A program made the translations under genes and the position numbers. The notes under the pieces are model-generated. The model made no database searches. It had not been told where the DNA came from and worked only from the letters and a program-made list of their open reading frames with translations. From the NCBI RefSeq assembly GCF_000717335.1, contig NZ_JNYZ01000004.1, positions 186,001 to 250,000 of the forward strand: DNA of 64,000 nt, written 5' to 3'. Positions 35,273 to 44,661 of this stretch are shown here, in pieces (the first letter of the stretch is position 1; each line of letters starts with the position of its first letter). This DNA is from Amycolatopsis jejuensis. Lineage in GTDB: Bacteria > Actinomycetota > Actinomycetes > Mycobacteriales > Pseudonocardiaceae.

Positions 35273-36407
35273 TGATGCCCCACAGCTTGCGGAACTGCTG
35301 CGGGTACTCGACCGGGCCGAACCAGCTGCCTTCCAGCGCGGCCTCGTTGGTGAGCGGGCCGATGGCGTCGATGTTGGTCTTGTCGAACACCCGCACCGGC
35401 AGGAAGTTCGTGGTGGGGGCCGGTTTACCCAGCAGCAGCCGGAGCATGGCATCCATGGCCGCCCAGCCCCCGTAATTCCGGTTGACTGCCGCATCCGCGG
35501 CCTGTCCGCCGGATTTCACCAGCTGCATCGAGCTCAGCGCTGCCTCGATCCCGACGAACTTGATCTTCGCGCTCGGATTCGCGGTACGGGCACCGGTGAC
35601 CATCATCGGGATCAGGAAGTCGAAGTTCGCAAGGGCATAGTCGATGTCGTGGTTACGCAGCAAGGCGGAACTCACGAGGGTGCTGAGCCGGTTGACCGTG
35701 CCGGTGGTGTAAGTGACCACAGTGACCGGACAATGAGGACAGTCCTTGGTGAACGTCGCCTTGCTGCCCGCTTCGATCGCGTGTGCGGCGCCGGGATCGT
35801 CGGTGTCCTCGGTGATCAGCACATTCCCTTTGCCGCCGGAATCGGCGATGATCCATTGCGCCGCAGCGATTTGCGCCTCGATGTCGCCGAGGTCGAAGTA
35901 CCGCAGATTGGCGGTGTCGGTGCCGACCTGCCCGCCGGCCAGTATCGGCAGATTGTGCGCGGCGGCGTTGTCCACGGCGGTCTTCACCGCCCGGATGTCG
36001 ACGCCGTCGGTGACGATCCCCGCCGCACCCGCGGAAACGGCCGAGTTGATGCACGCCGCCGCGCTGGCCGGGCTCAGCTTCCCGTCGCACACCTGCACCG
36101 ACATCTTCAGCGCCTTGGCCGCGTCCTGCAGTGCCTTCAGATCCACTGCGAGTACCGGGATCTCCGCGGAGATCGGGACGAACCACAGGCTCTTCCCGGC
36201 GAGTGAGCTCAGGTCCAGTGCGGGACCGGGGGCCACGAACTTGTTCGCCGGGCCGAGCAGCTGCTGGATGTTCCCGGACCCCGCGGCGGCGGGCCGGGCG
36301 CTGTCGGTCTGAGCGGGCGAAGAGCAGGCCACCAGCGACAGCACGGAACACGCGAGGACCGCGAGCCGCGTCGATCGTTTCGTGCGCCGGATTCGGGAAG
36401 CGATCAT
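35265..36407 (-). CDS. Substrate-binding lipoprotein of CUT2-type ABC importer
   Basis: A 380-aa periplasmic-binding-protein-like (type 1) lipoprotein; lipobox LSLVAC, anchor cysteine about residue 28. The two-lobed fold is visible from SLWFVPISAEIPVLAVDLKAL, GIVTDGVDIRAVKTAV and NYGGWAAMDAMLRLL. Three internal cysteines (CDGK, ACIN, and a CPHC pair near 238) are unusual for sugar binders and may form disulfides. It opens the operon; the 111-base upstream gap contains a GCACCGGTGC palindrome, but not the ACATWCTACNNNGTAGGT element found at the other promoters of this island, so it may be regulated separately. Confidence 0.88.
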   Translation of the reverse strand: MIASRIRRTKRSTRLAVLACSVLSLVACSSPAQTDSARPAAAGSGNIQQLLGPANKFVAPGPALDLSSLAGKSLWFVPISAEIPVLAVDLKALQDAAKALKMSVQVCDGKLSPASAAACINSAVSAGAAGIVTDGVDIRAVKTAVDNAAAHNLPILAGGQVGTDTANLRYFDLGDIEAQIAAAQWIIADSGGKGNVLITEDTDDPGAAHAIEAGSKATFTKDCPHCPVTVVTYTTGTVNRLSTLVSSALLRNHDIDYALANFDFLIPMMVTGARTANPSAKIKFVGIEAALSSMQLVKSGGQAADAAVNRNYGGWAAMDAMLRLLLGKPAPTTNFLPVRVFDKTNIDAIGPLTNEAALEGSWFGPVEYPQQFRKLWGING

Positions 36408-36444
36408 GGCGAACCTCTCTGATCTGGGAGGTTCACGCTAAGCC

Positions 36445-36454
36445 GCACCGGTGC
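36445..36454. promoter_or_regulatory. Palindrome upstream of the first CUT2 operon
   Basis: GCACCGGTGC, a perfect 10-base palindrome with central CG, 38 bases upstream of the binding-protein start. Could be an operator for a LacI-type regulator encoded elsewhere; evidence is position only. Confidence 0.35.
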
Positions 36455-36518
36455 CCGGAAAGAGCCATTCCCCGCTGCGGATGGGCCGATTTACGCCGCC
36501 GGCCGTTTCGAGATTCTT

Positions 36519-37283
36519 TTACAACTTGGCGCCGCCGTCGACGTACAACGTCTGCCCGGTGATGTAGGAAGCTTCGTCACTGCACAGGAATGCGGCCGCC
36601 GCCGCGACGTCTTCCGGCTGCCCGACGCGCTTCACCGGGTTCTTTTCCGCACCCAGCCTGCGGAACTCGTCGACGCTCATTTTCAGCCGTACCGCCGTCG
36701 CATCCGTCATCTCGCTCACGATGAACCCGGGTGCAATGGCGTTCACCGTGATGCCGTGCGGGCCCAGCTCGATCCCGAGGGAACGGGTGAAGCCCTGCAG
36801 ACCCATTTTCGCGGTCGCGTAGTTCACCTGCCCGCGTTTGCCGAGCGCGGAAGTGCTGGAGAGATTGAGGATCTTGCCGTACCGCTGCTCGATGAAGTAT
36901 TTCTGCACGGCCCGGCTCATCAGGAACGCGCCGCGCAAATGCACGCCCAGCACCCGGTCCCAGTCCTCATCGGACATCTTGCCCAGCAGATTGTCCCGCG
37001 TGATCCCGGCGTTGTTCACCAGCACGTGCACGCCGTCCAGCTCGGTGACCACGCGGTCCACTGCGTGCTCGACCGCGGCGGCGTCGCTGATGTCGGCACC
37101 GATCGCCACCGCTTTCGCCGATCCCGACAACGGCAGCTCCGCGGCGGCCTCCTGTGCTGCAGCCTCGTCGAGGTCGACGAGCGCAATCGACGCGCCCTCC
37201 ACCGCCAGCCGGGTGGCAATACCGACCCCGATTCCGCGGGCGCCGCCGGTGATCACCGCGACCCGTCCGTCATAACGACCCAT
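36519..37283 (-). CDS. SDR family oxidoreductase, FabG-like 3-hydroxyacyl-CoA/ACP dehydrogenase
   Basis: A 254-aa classical short-chain dehydrogenase. The cofactor motif GGARGIGVG is near residue 13, LVNNAGITRDNLL near 87, and the catalytic Ser-Tyr-Lys set appears as NLSSTSALGKRGQVNYATAKMG; VNAIAPGFI and ITGQTLYVDGG are also present. In this operon, which also has an acyl-CoA dehydrogenase, hydratase and thiolase, it most likely performs the 3-hydroxyacyl-CoA oxidation step, as FabG-like proteins do in steroid and branched-acid catabolism. It is the last gene of an eleven-gene minus-strand operon starting at 46781, and its start shares a base with the MaoC stop (TGATG). Confidence 0.9.
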   Translation of the reverse strand: MGRYDGRVAVITGGARGIGVGIATRLAVEGASIALVDLDEAAAQEAAAELPLSGSAKAVAIGADISDAAAVEHAVDRVVTELDGVHVLVNNAGITRDNLLGKMSDEDWDRVLGVHLRGAFLMSRAVQKYFIEQRYGKILNLSSTSALGKRGQVNYATAKMGLQGFTRSLGIELGPHGITVNAIAPGFIVSEMTDATAVRLKMSVDEFRRLGAEKNPVKRVGQPEDVAAAAAFLCSDEASYITGQTLYVDGGAKL

Positions 37284-37750
37284 CAAGACAACTCCTGTTC
37301 TCGATTCGGCACCAGCAACCGCACGCTTTCGGCGACGCAGGCAGGTTTCTTCTGCCCGGCGATTTCGACCGTGTACCCGATCACCGCCTGCGTTCCCGGA
37401 GCGACACTGATCAGCTTGGCGTGCGCACGAATCCTGGACCCGACGGCGACCGCTTGCGGGAATCGCACCCGATTCAGCCCGTAATTGACCGACATCCGAA
37501 CGCCGCCGACGGTGAAGATTCCCCGGCCGAGCATCGGCAGCAGGGAAAGCGTGAGATATCCGTGCGCAATCGGCGTCCCGTACGGACCCGCCTCGGCCCG
37601 TTCCCGATCGACGTGAATCCACTGCCGGTCCTCGGTGGTCTCGGCGAAGGCATCGATCCGGTCCTGCGTGATTTCGAACCAATCGCCGGTACCGAGATCT
37701 TCTCCCACCGAAGCACAGAACTCGGCGATGTCGGCAAAATGCCGCGTCAT
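37283..37750 (-). CDS. MaoC family dehydratase ((R)-enoyl-CoA hydratase type)
   Basis: A 155-aa single hot-dog hydratase. The hydratase-2 motif is complete: TEDRQWIHVDRERA followed by PYGTPIAHGYLTLSL, with the catalytic Asp/His pair. It should add water to a trans-2-enoyl-CoA; its product would be the substrate of the neighbouring SDR. It overlaps the thiolase gene upstream (ATGA) and touches the SDR gene downstream. Unlike the MaoC pair at 44658-45577 it appears to work alone. Confidence 0.9.
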   Translation of the reverse strand: MTRHFADIAEFCASVGEDLGTGDWFEITQDRIDAFAETTEDRQWIHVDRERAEAGPYGTPIAHGYLTLSLLPMLGRGIFTVGGVRMSVNYGLNRVRFPQAVAVGSRIRAHAKLISVAPGTQAVIGYTVEIAGQKKPACVAESVRLLVPNREQELS

Positions 37751-38880
37751 GCCACCAGCTCGAAAATGGTGGCGTTGGCCTGGCCACCGCCCTCGCACAT
37801 CGTCTGGAGGCCGTACCGGATGCCGCGGTCGACCATGTGGTGGACCAGCGTGGTCGCGATCCGCGCGCCGGACCCGCCGAGCGGATGCCCGAGCGCGATC
37901 GCGCCGCCGAGCGGGTTCAGCGCTTCCTCCGGCGCGTGGAACTCGGCCTGCCACGCGAGCGGCACCGACGCGAACGCCTCGTTCACCTCGAAGGCGCCGA
38001 TGTCGCCGATGTTCAGCCCGGACTTCGCGAGCGCCTTGGCAGTCGCCGGGATCGGGCCGGTGAGCATGATGTTCGGGTCGCTGCCCGCGACCACCGCCGT
38101 GTGCACGCGGACGAGCGGCTGCCAGCCGTGGCTCGCGGCGATTTCCGACGTCGTGATCAGCAGCGCGGCCGAACCGTCGCTGATCTGCGACGCGTTACCG
38201 GCACTGACGACCCCGCCTTCCAGGAACGGAGTCCGCAGGCCGGCCAGGGTCTCGACGGTGCTGTCCGGCCGGATTCCCTCGTCCGTGGTCACCCTTCCGT
38301 CCGGCGTCTCGATTCCGACGATCTCCGCGTCGAAAGCGGCCACCGCGGCACGCTGATGCGAACGGACCGCATACTCGTCAAGGTCGCGGCGGGAGAACGA
38401 CCATTCGCGGGCGATCTGTTCCGCACCAAGGCCCTGATTCGGCATTCCCGGCCCGTACCGCTTCGCGTACAACTCACCGATCGGCGTCTGTTCCCCGTAA
38501 GAACTCCCCATCGGCACGCGCGACATCGATTCGACGCCACCGGCAACGACGACGTCGTAATGCCCCGCGATCACCCCGGCGGCCGCAAATGAAATCGCCT
38601 GCTGGGAAGAACCGCACTGACGATCAACCGTGGTACCCGGAACTGATTCCGGCCACCCCGCCGACAGCACCGCCGTGCGGGCAATGTCGAAAGTCTGTTC
38701 GCCGACCTGGCCGACACAGCCCCACACCACGTCGTCCACTGCGGCCGGGTCCACTTCGGACCGAGCGGCGAGGGCCTGGAGCACCTGCGCGGACAGGTCC
38801 GCCGGATGGACGCCGGACAACGCGCCCGCCCGTTTGCCGAGCGGGGATCGCACTGCCTGGACGATTACTGCGTCTCGCAC
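37747..38880 (-). CDS. Thiolase family protein (acetyl-CoA acyltransferase)
   Basis: A 377-aa thiolase. The nucleophile cysteine lies in VDRQCGSSQQAISFAA near residue 87, the catalytic histidine in GGAIALGHPLGGSGAR near 335, and the acid/base cysteine in TMCEGGGQANATIFE near the C-terminus, so the enzyme is complete. It should cleave 3-oxoacyl-CoA to acetyl- or propionyl-CoA and a shortened acyl-CoA. It sits in the long operon between the cyclase-family gene and the MaoC gene. A second thiolase of the same type is at 48043-49197. Confidence 0.93.
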   Translation of the reverse strand: MRDAVIVQAVRSPLGKRAGALSGVHPADLSAQVLQALAARSEVDPAAVDDVVWGCVGQVGEQTFDIARTAVLSAGWPESVPGTTVDRQCGSSQQAISFAAAGVIAGHYDVVVAGGVESMSRVPMGSSYGEQTPIGELYAKRYGPGMPNQGLGAEQIAREWSFSRRDLDEYAVRSHQRAAVAAFDAEIVGIETPDGRVTTDEGIRPDSTVETLAGLRTPFLEGGVVSAGNASQISDGSAALLITTSEIAASHGWQPLVRVHTAVVAGSDPNIMLTGPIPATAKALAKSGLNIGDIGAFEVNEAFASVPLAWQAEFHAPEEALNPLGGAIALGHPLGGSGARIATTLVHHMVDRGIRYGLQTMCEGGGQANATIFELVA

Positions 38881-38895
38881 TTCGTTCTCCTCTGG

Positions 38896-39837
38896 TCAGT
38901 TCTTGCGCAACGGGAACACCCACGGGCGCAGCGGCGACCCGGTCGCGCCACGCAACCGCAGGCACGCGGCGAAGAACCCGAATTCATACACCCGCGCCGC
39001 GGCAACTTCCTCCAGATCGAGGGCTTCGATCAGCGGCGCGCCCGCCTCCGCGAGCAAATAGGTGTGTACCGGCGTGTAGTTGTCGTCATCGGTGGCCGGA
39101 CCCTGCTCGACACAAATGGTGTCCGAGCCGACGATCATGGCACCTCGCTCCACCAGATGCACCGCGGCGGCTCGGGTGAGCCCGGGCGGGTTTTCGCCCC
39201 ACGCCACGTGGTCCGGCCACTCGCGCATCCGACCGGTCCGTACGAGCACGACGTCGCCCACCTGCAGGTCGATCCCCTGCGCGGCAAGGCATTCGTCGAT
39301 ATCGTCGGGCGTGATGCCGTAGCGGTCCGGGAGCATGTCGACCCCGCGCAGCGCGGCGAAATCGAGCAGTACCCCGCGGGCGACGATGGGCGGCATCTTG
39401 TCCGCGCCGGACACCTGCCAGTGCCGCGACCCGAGGTGCTCGCGTTCGGTGAAATTGTTGTAGATCTTGCCGTGGTAGCCGTAGTGGTTGAGCGTGTCGA
39501 TATGCGTGCCGGTGTGGGTGTACATCAGGATCGAATCGCCGGAATAGCTGACGTACTCGGTCATGTCCTTCGAAATACCCGGCAGGCCCTCGTTCACCGT
39601 GCCGTGCGGGGTGTGCGTCATCCAGATCTGGTACGCCGGGTCGCCGATCATCTGCCACGACGGCATACCGATGAAATAGTCCACCGACAGGTCGAACATC
39701 TGGGTGGGATCGATCCGGCTCAGCACCGCGGCGCGTGATTCCGCGGTCATCAGGTTGAGTCGCCCGATCTGGTCGTCCGGCCCGTACGGGCTCGTGGCCA
39801 CCGCACGGTTGGCGCCAGAAGCTGGGTTGTCAGACAT
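38896..39837 (-). CDS. Cyclase family protein (kynurenine-formamidase-like metal hydrolase)
   Basis: A 313-aa metal-dependent hydrolase of the cyclase family. The defining HxGTHxD metal motif is present as HTGTHIDTLNHYGYHGK near residue 107, followed by HYGYHG. Known members hydrolyse amide or ring bonds (kynurenine formamidase, isatin hydrolase) or take part in polyketide cyclisation. The length of about 310 is greater than bacterial kynurenine formamidase (about 210) and matches the larger uncharacterised subgroup. The second of two ATG codons (39837) has the better distance to AGGAG. An amidase gene lies directly upstream, so successive C-N bond or ring hydrolysis is conceivable. Confidence 0.85.
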   Translation of the reverse strand: MSDNPASGANRAVATSPYGPDDQIGRLNLMTAESRAAVLSRIDPTQMFDLSVDYFIGMPSWQMIGDPAYQIWMTHTPHGTVNEGLPGISKDMTEYVSYSGDSILMYTHTGTHIDTLNHYGYHGKIYNNFTEREHLGSRHWQVSGADKMPPIVARGVLLDFAALRGVDMLPDRYGITPDDIDECLAAQGIDLQVGDVVLVRTGRMREWPDHVAWGENPPGLTRAAAVHLVERGAMIVGSDTICVEQGPATDDDNYTPVHTYLLAEAGAPLIEALDLEEVAAARVYEFGFFAACLRLRGATGSPLRPWVFPLRKN

Positions 39838-39846
39838 CATTGTCTC

Positions 39847-41400
39847 CTAGAGATCCGGGGCGGCCAGGTGGAATTCGGTGCGCCGCTGGTAGGCATCGGC
39901 GACCCGCAGCACTGCGGCTTCGTCGAACGGTTTTCCCGTCAGCTGAAGGGATACCGGCATTCCCGCGCCGTCGTAGCCGACCGGCAGCGCACACGCGGGG
40001 AACCCGGTGAGATTCCATTGTGGAGTGAAGGACGCGCTCGACCAACGGTCCATCATCGTGGGATCGGTCTCGTCGAGCAGCCGGGCACCGGTGGGCATGG
40101 TCGGCATCGCGAGCACGTCGCAGTCGCGCAACGCGTCGGCGGCTTCCCCACGAAATGCGGCGGCGATTTTCTTGGCCTGTACATAGTCGGCACCGGTGAA
40201 CAACGCGCCGCGGGCGAGCAACCCACGGACGTAACGACCGTAATCGGACCACCGCACGGACAAATCGTCTCGATGGGACGCGAATCCCTCGCACAGCAAC
40301 ACAATGTTGTTCGCAAACCGGGCGACGTCGGCATTCGGCAGGCTCACCTCCGACACCGAAGCACCCGCTTCCCGCAGCACGGACAGAGCGGCCAGCACCG
40401 CATCCGCGACCGGTTCCGCAACATTCCCCGGGTCGAAGAAGTACCCCTTCGGCACGCCGATCCGCACTCCGCGCACGGAACCGTCCAACGCATCCACATA
40501 GGACGAATCGGCCAGCACCTCCAGCAGCGCCGCACAATCCCAGGCGGAACGCGCGATCGGACCCACCGTGTCGAGGCTCGGCGCCAACGGCACCACCCCG
40601 TCGAGCGGAACGCACCCGTGAGTCACCTTCAGCCCGGTGACCCCGTTGAGCGCGGCCGGATGCCGGATCGACCCCGAGGTGTCGGTACCCAGTCCGCCGA
40701 GCGCCAGCCCCGCCGCCACCGCAATTGCCGTACCGGAACTGGACCCACCGGCGAACCGATCGGCGGCCCAAGCGTTGCGGGGAGCCGGAAATCCTTTCTC
40801 CGGATCGTTCAACCCCAACGCATACTCACTGGTCGTCGCCTTGCCCACGACAATCGCGCCGGACGAGCGCAACCGGGCGACCGCGGGCGCATCACCGGCA
40901 AACTGCGCAGGTACCACCCGGCTGTTCGCGAGCGTCGGCCCTTCGGCGGTCGCGATGACGTCCTTGATGGCCAAGGGAATCCCGTGCAGTGGACCACGAT
41001 CTTGCCCGGCGGCCAGCTCGCGGTCGGCCAGTTCGGCCGCCGCCAATGCCGACGACCGAAACGTGCTGACGTACGCCCCCAGCCGATCGTCGAGCCGATC
41101 GATCCGCGCGAAGACCTCACCGGTCAAGTCCCGAGCGGTAACCGACCCGTCCCGCAGCTTCTCCCCGGCCGACCGGATCGTCTCGGCCGCAACCGAGGGA
41201 GGCGTGAAAGAAGCAGCCGTGGCAAACGTCTTCGGCGACGACATATCCCGAGCGACACCGTCCTGCGCGGTGTGGTGCACCTCGTCGGCCTGGTACCGCA
41301 GCGTCGCGTAATCACCGGCCAGCGACGCCAGCTCGTCGCCAGGCACCCTCAGACCGGCCGCCGCCAGCATCGCCCGGACACGCTGCTCGTCGGGAGTCAT
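39847..41400 (-). CDS. Amidase (amidase signature family)
   Basis: A 517-aa amidase-signature enzyme. The Ser-cisSer-Lys triad is visible: Lys in LHGIPLAIKDVIAT (about residue 137), the Gly/Ser-rich stretch FAGGSSSGTAIAVAAGLALGG and the nucleophile in GTDTSGSIRHPAAL. About 75 residues precede the core, more than in the short amidases. Substrates of this family range from acetamide to carbamates and aryl amides. It overlaps the acyl-CoA dehydrogenase gene upstream by four bases (ATGA) and is nine bases from the cyclase-family gene, so it belongs to the long operon; the operon therefore may handle an amide-bearing substrate. Confidence 0.92.
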   Translation of the reverse strand: MTPDEQRVRAMLAAAGLRVPGDELASLAGDYATLRYQADEVHHTAQDGVARDMSSPKTFATAASFTPPSVAAETIRSAGEKLRDGSVTARDLTGEVFARIDRLDDRLGAYVSTFRSSALAAAELADRELAAGQDRGPLHGIPLAIKDVIATAEGPTLANSRVVPAQFAGDAPAVARLRSSGAIVVGKATTSEYALGLNDPEKGFPAPRNAWAADRFAGGSSSGTAIAVAAGLALGGLGTDTSGSIRHPAALNGVTGLKVTHGCVPLDGVVPLAPSLDTVGPIARSAWDCAALLEVLADSSYVDALDGSVRGVRIGVPKGYFFDPGNVAEPVADAVLAALSVLREAGASVSEVSLPNADVARFANNIVLLCEGFASHRDDLSVRWSDYGRYVRGLLARGALFTGADYVQAKKIAAAFRGEAADALRDCDVLAMPTMPTGARLLDETDPTMMDRWSSASFTPQWNLTGFPACALPVGYDGAGMPVSLQLTGKPFDEAAVLRVADAYQRRTEFHLAAPDL

Positions 41401-42581
41401 CGGTCGAGCAGGCTCTTGTAGCGGCCCCGCAGCAGGTCGCGGCTGATGATCATCCGCTGGGTCTCGGTCGAACCCTCCCCGATCCGCCGGATCCGCAGCT
41501 CGCGGTACCACCGTTCGAGCGGCAGATCCTTCGCGACGCCGTACGCGCCGTGGATCTGGATCGCCCGGTCGACCACCCGCGCCGCCGCCTCCGTCGCGAC
41601 GATCTTCGCGATCGCCGCCTCGGTGCGGAACGGCTCGCCGCTGTCGGCACGCTCGGCCGCGTCCAGCGTGACGCACGCAGCAGTGCGCAGGTCGATCTCG
41701 TTGTCCACCAGCATCCATTGAATCCCCTGGTGGTCGGCGAGGGCAGCGCCGAACACGGACCGCGTCGGGGCGTACTCGACGGCCATCCGGTGCGCCAGCA
41801 TCGCCACGCCGAGGCAACCCGCCGAGTACGGGATCCGGTTCTTCGTAAGCCGCTCGCTCGCCAGCGAAAACCCCTTGCCGACCTCGCCGAGCACCGCGCC
41901 GGCGGGCAGCCGGACGTCCTCGAACGACAGCTCGGTGGGGTAATGGCCGGACCGCAGCGTGTGGATCACGCGGCGCACGGTGAAGCCCGGCGTGCCGGCG
42001 TCCACGATAAAGCAGGTGATCCCGTCGCGGCCGGACTCCTGGTCGCCGGTCCGCGCGAACACCAGCCCGAAGTCGGCCTGGTCGGCGCCGCTGATGAACG
42101 TCTTGCTGCCGTTCAGGATCCAGTCTTTCCCGTCCCGCTTGGCACGGGTCTGGATCGCGCGAGCCGGATCACTGCCGCCGGATGGCTCGGTGAGCGCGAA
42201 GAACGACCGCTTTTCCGCGCGCAGCACCGGATGCAGGTACCGCTCCTTCTGTTCCTCGGTGCCCTCGTAGAGCTGGCCCATGTCCGGCTGCCCGAACGCC
42301 GCGTAACACGGCGCGTACAGCCCGGCCCGATGCTGCGACATCTCCATCGCCAGCAGGGTGCGCGTCACCAGGTCGACGCCGGCGCCGCCGTATTCCTCCG
42401 GCACGTCGAGGTTGTACAGGCCCATCTGCTTCGTCTTGGCGGTGAGCCGCGCCAGCACGTCCGCGCTGACCTCGCTCTCGTCCGGGTCGAGGTCGTGCTC
42501 CAGCGGGACGATCTCGGTGCGCACGAAGTGCCGGACGTTCTCGATCAGCGTGCGCTGCACGTCGTCGATGGCAAAACCCAT
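41397..42581 (-). CDS. Acyl-CoA dehydrogenase
   Basis: A 394-aa flavoenzyme that introduces the alpha-beta double bond in an acyl-CoA. It contains FALTEPSGGSDPARAIQTRA (FAD-binding strand), RNRIPYSAG and IQIHGAYGVAKDLPLERWYRELR. The catalytic glutamate is retained in IGEGSTETQR near the C-terminus, the short-chain dehydrogenase position. Electrons would go to an ETF encoded outside the window. It starts 17 bases after the small conserved gene at 42599-42904. Confidence 0.92.
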   Translation of the reverse strand: MGFAIDDVQRTLIENVRHFVRTEIVPLEHDLDPDESEVSADVLARLTAKTKQMGLYNLDVPEEYGGAGVDLVTRTLLAMEMSQHRAGLYAPCYAAFGQPDMGQLYEGTEEQKERYLHPVLRAEKRSFFALTEPSGGSDPARAIQTRAKRDGKDWILNGSKTFISGADQADFGLVFARTGDQESGRDGITCFIVDAGTPGFTVRRVIHTLRSGHYPTELSFEDVRLPAGAVLGEVGKGFSLASERLTKNRIPYSAGCLGVAMLAHRMAVEYAPTRSVFGAALADHQGIQWMLVDNEIDLRTAACVTLDAAERADSGEPFRTEAAIAKIVATEAAARVVDRAIQIHGAYGVAKDLPLERWYRELRIRRIGEGSTETQRMIISRDLLRGRYKSLLDR

Positions 42582-42598
42582 GGTCGTTCTCTCCCGTT

Positions 42599-42904
42599 CT
42601 AGTTCGCCCGGACGTGCCCGGCCGGTGCTTCCGCGCCCCGCAGGTTCCGCGGCGACCGGCCGGTCTCGTTCCGGAAGACCTGCGCCAGCTCGCGATACCG
42701 CGACAGATACGCGTTCGTCCGCTCGTACCGGAACTGCAGGCCCTGGCCGAGGCATTCTTCGAGCGCGCCACGCAGGCCGAACGACGTGCGCCCGCCTGCG
42801 TAATCGATGATCGTCACGCCGTTTTCGTCGGCCACCTCGAACACCCCGACGCATCCGGGCAGCGCGGCCACGTTCTCCGCGGTGAGCGGAATCCAGTCCT
42901 TCAT
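42599..42904 (-). CDS. Small conserved protein, possibly GIY-YIG-like fold (DUF-type)
   Basis: A 101-aa cytoplasmic protein. [23 protein letters not shown] followed by [10 protein letters not shown] resembles the beginning of GIY-YIG-like small domains (GVYE...YIGyaGG), but the catalytic residues of the nucleases are not convincingly present, so nuclease activity is not claimed. Its start shares a base with the AtuA-family stop (TGATG). Its location inside an acyl-CoA operon, always translated with its neighbours, suggests an accessory role; I have seen this arrangement with acyl-CoA dehydrogenases but cannot assign a function. Confidence 0.7.
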   Translation of the reverse strand: MKDWIPLTAENVAALPGCVGVFEVADENGVTIIDYAGGRTSFGLRGALEECLGQGLQFRYERTNAYLSRYRELAQVFRNETGRSPRNLRGAEAPAGHVRAN

Positions 42905-44661
42905 CACGAGCCCTCCGTCCCGGCGAGCAGCCTCCGCGGAATGTCGACATGTCGGGAACGCACGTACTCACCCAGTCCTTTCGCCTGCGGGTCCGGCCGG
43001 GTGGTGGCCGCGACGCCGTCGCCGAGCAGGCCGCGCACCACGAAGTTGACCGCCCGCAGGTTCGGCAGTTCGTACCTCTCGACGGGAAGATCGGCGGCTT
43101 CGGTGAGCAGCGCGCGCAGGCGGGCCTCGTCGAGATACGCGACCAGCCATTCGTACGCCTCGTCCGTGCGTGCCCAGAGGCCGATGTTGGCGTCGCCGCC
43201 CTTGTCTCCGGAGCGGGCGCCGATCAGCCGACCCAGTGGTGCGCGGACGGTATCTTCGTCGAGTCCGGCAACGGTTTGCCGGTGTGGCGCCGGAGGTTCG
43301 AACTTCTGCCGCGGCGGCTCTGGCACCGGCAGCCGCGGTCCGTCGGCAAACACCACCTCCGGGTGCAGCACCTCCGCGGGTACGAGCGCGGGCCAGTAGA
43401 TCCCGAACGCACTGCCCGCGCGACCGGCCTGCTCGACGTACAACCCGGGGTACCCGGAGAGGCCGATTTCCGCTACTGCATCGAAGAACCGGCGGCCGAC
43501 CTTGCGTTCGTCCGGATCCTTCACCGTGATGCGCAGCCGGGCTTCCGCCTCGGGGTTGCCGGGAGCGTCCGCATGATCGGTGCGGATCAGGCGGACATCC
43601 GTCTCGTCGCAGGTGTCCTCGCCGCCGAGCGCGTCGAACAGCAGCCGCATTGCGTAATCGGCCTTCAGTTCGACGTCGAGCCCGGCAATCATCAGCGTGG
43701 CACTGTTGCGATACCCACCTTGGTAATTGATGCACACCTTGACGGTTTCCGGCGCGGGATAACCCTTTACGCCACTGACCCGTACTCGGTCGACACCATC
43801 GGAAGACAGTTCGATGGTGTCAAACCGGGCAATCACATCAGGGTTGAGGTATTCCGGCGTGGTGGTCTCGTACAGCGTTTGCGCGGTCACGGTTTCCACG
43901 GTCACCGCACCCCCGGTACCGGCGTGTTTCGTAATCACACTCGACCCGTCCGGATAAATCTCCGCGAGCGGGAATCCCGGACGGCCGCGGTACGGGATTT
44001 CGCCGAAGAACGCGAAATTGCCGCCGGTGACCTGCGCGCCGCATTCGAGGAGATGTCCGGCGACCACGGCACCGGCCAGCGCGTCCCAGTCGTCGGGCTG
44101 CCAGCCGAACGCCCACGCGGCAGGCCCGGTGACCAGCGACGCGTCGGTGACCCGCGGGCACACCACGAGGTCCGCGCCACCGCGCAGCGCCTCGGTGATC
44201 CCCCAGCCGCCGAGGTACGCGTTCGCGGTGACCGGCTCGATCCCGGCGAGCGGCTTGCCGGTGCCGAGGTGGGCCAGCTCGTCCTGCAGTTCGGGGAGCC
44301 GGTCGAGAAGATCGTCGCCCTCGACGTGCGCGATCCGCGGCGCGAGCCCGAGCCGCTCGGCCAGCCTGCCGAGGTCGGCCGCGAGCCCGCCGGGGTTGAG
44401 GCCACCGGCGTTGGTGACGACCTTGATCCCGCGGTCGAGACAGGTGCCGAGGATTTCCTCCATCTGCGCCAGGAACGTCGACGCGTAGCCACGTTCCGGA
44501 TTGCGCTGGCGCAGTTTCCAGAGAATGAGCATGGTGAGTTCGGCGAGGTAATCGCCGGTGAGGACGTCGAGATCGCCGCCCTCGACCATTTCCCGGGCCG
44601 CCGAAAACCGGTCGCCGAAGAATCCCGAGCAGTTCCCGACGCGAAGCACTCCCGGGGTCAT
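42904..44661 (-). CDS. Acyclic terpene utilisation AtuA family protein (DUF1446)
   Basis: A 585-aa protein of the AtuA family. The N-terminal half has [18 protein letters not shown], the [11 protein letters not shown] loop and [28 protein letters not shown], which are diagnostic. The C-terminal AtuA-like domain carries [17 protein letters not shown]. In Pseudomonas, AtuA belongs to citronellol/geraniol catabolism, but its reaction is not established, and relatives occur in many other acyl-CoA pathways. The start [10 protein letters not shown] overlaps the stop of the MaoC gene (ATGA). It fits catabolism of a branched, isoprenoid-like or cyclic acid. Confidence 0.88.
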   Translation of the reverse strand: MTPGVLRVGNCSGFFGDRFSAAREMVEGGDLDVLTGDYLAELTMLILWKLRQRNPERGYASTFLAQMEEILGTCLDRGIKVVTNAGGLNPGGLAADLGRLAERLGLAPRIAHVEGDDLLDRLPELQDELAHLGTGKPLAGIEPVTANAYLGGWGITEALRGGADLVVCPRVTDASLVTGPAAWAFGWQPDDWDALAGAVVAGHLLECGAQVTGGNFAFFGEIPYRGRPGFPLAEIYPDGSSVITKHAGTGGAVTVETVTAQTLYETTTPEYLNPDVIARFDTIELSSDGVDRVRVSGVKGYPAPETVKVCINYQGGYRNSATLMIAGLDVELKADYAMRLLFDALGGEDTCDETDVRLIRTDHADAPGNPEAEARLRITVKDPDERKVGRRFFDAVAEIGLSGYPGLYVEQAGRAGSAFGIYWPALVPAEVLHPEVVFADGPRLPVPEPPRQKFEPPAPHRQTVAGLDEDTVRAPLGRLIGARSGDKGGDANIGLWARTDEAYEWLVAYLDEARLRALLTEAADLPVERYELPNLRAVNFVVRGLLGDGVAATTRPDPQAKGLGEYVRSRHVDIPRRLLAGTEGS

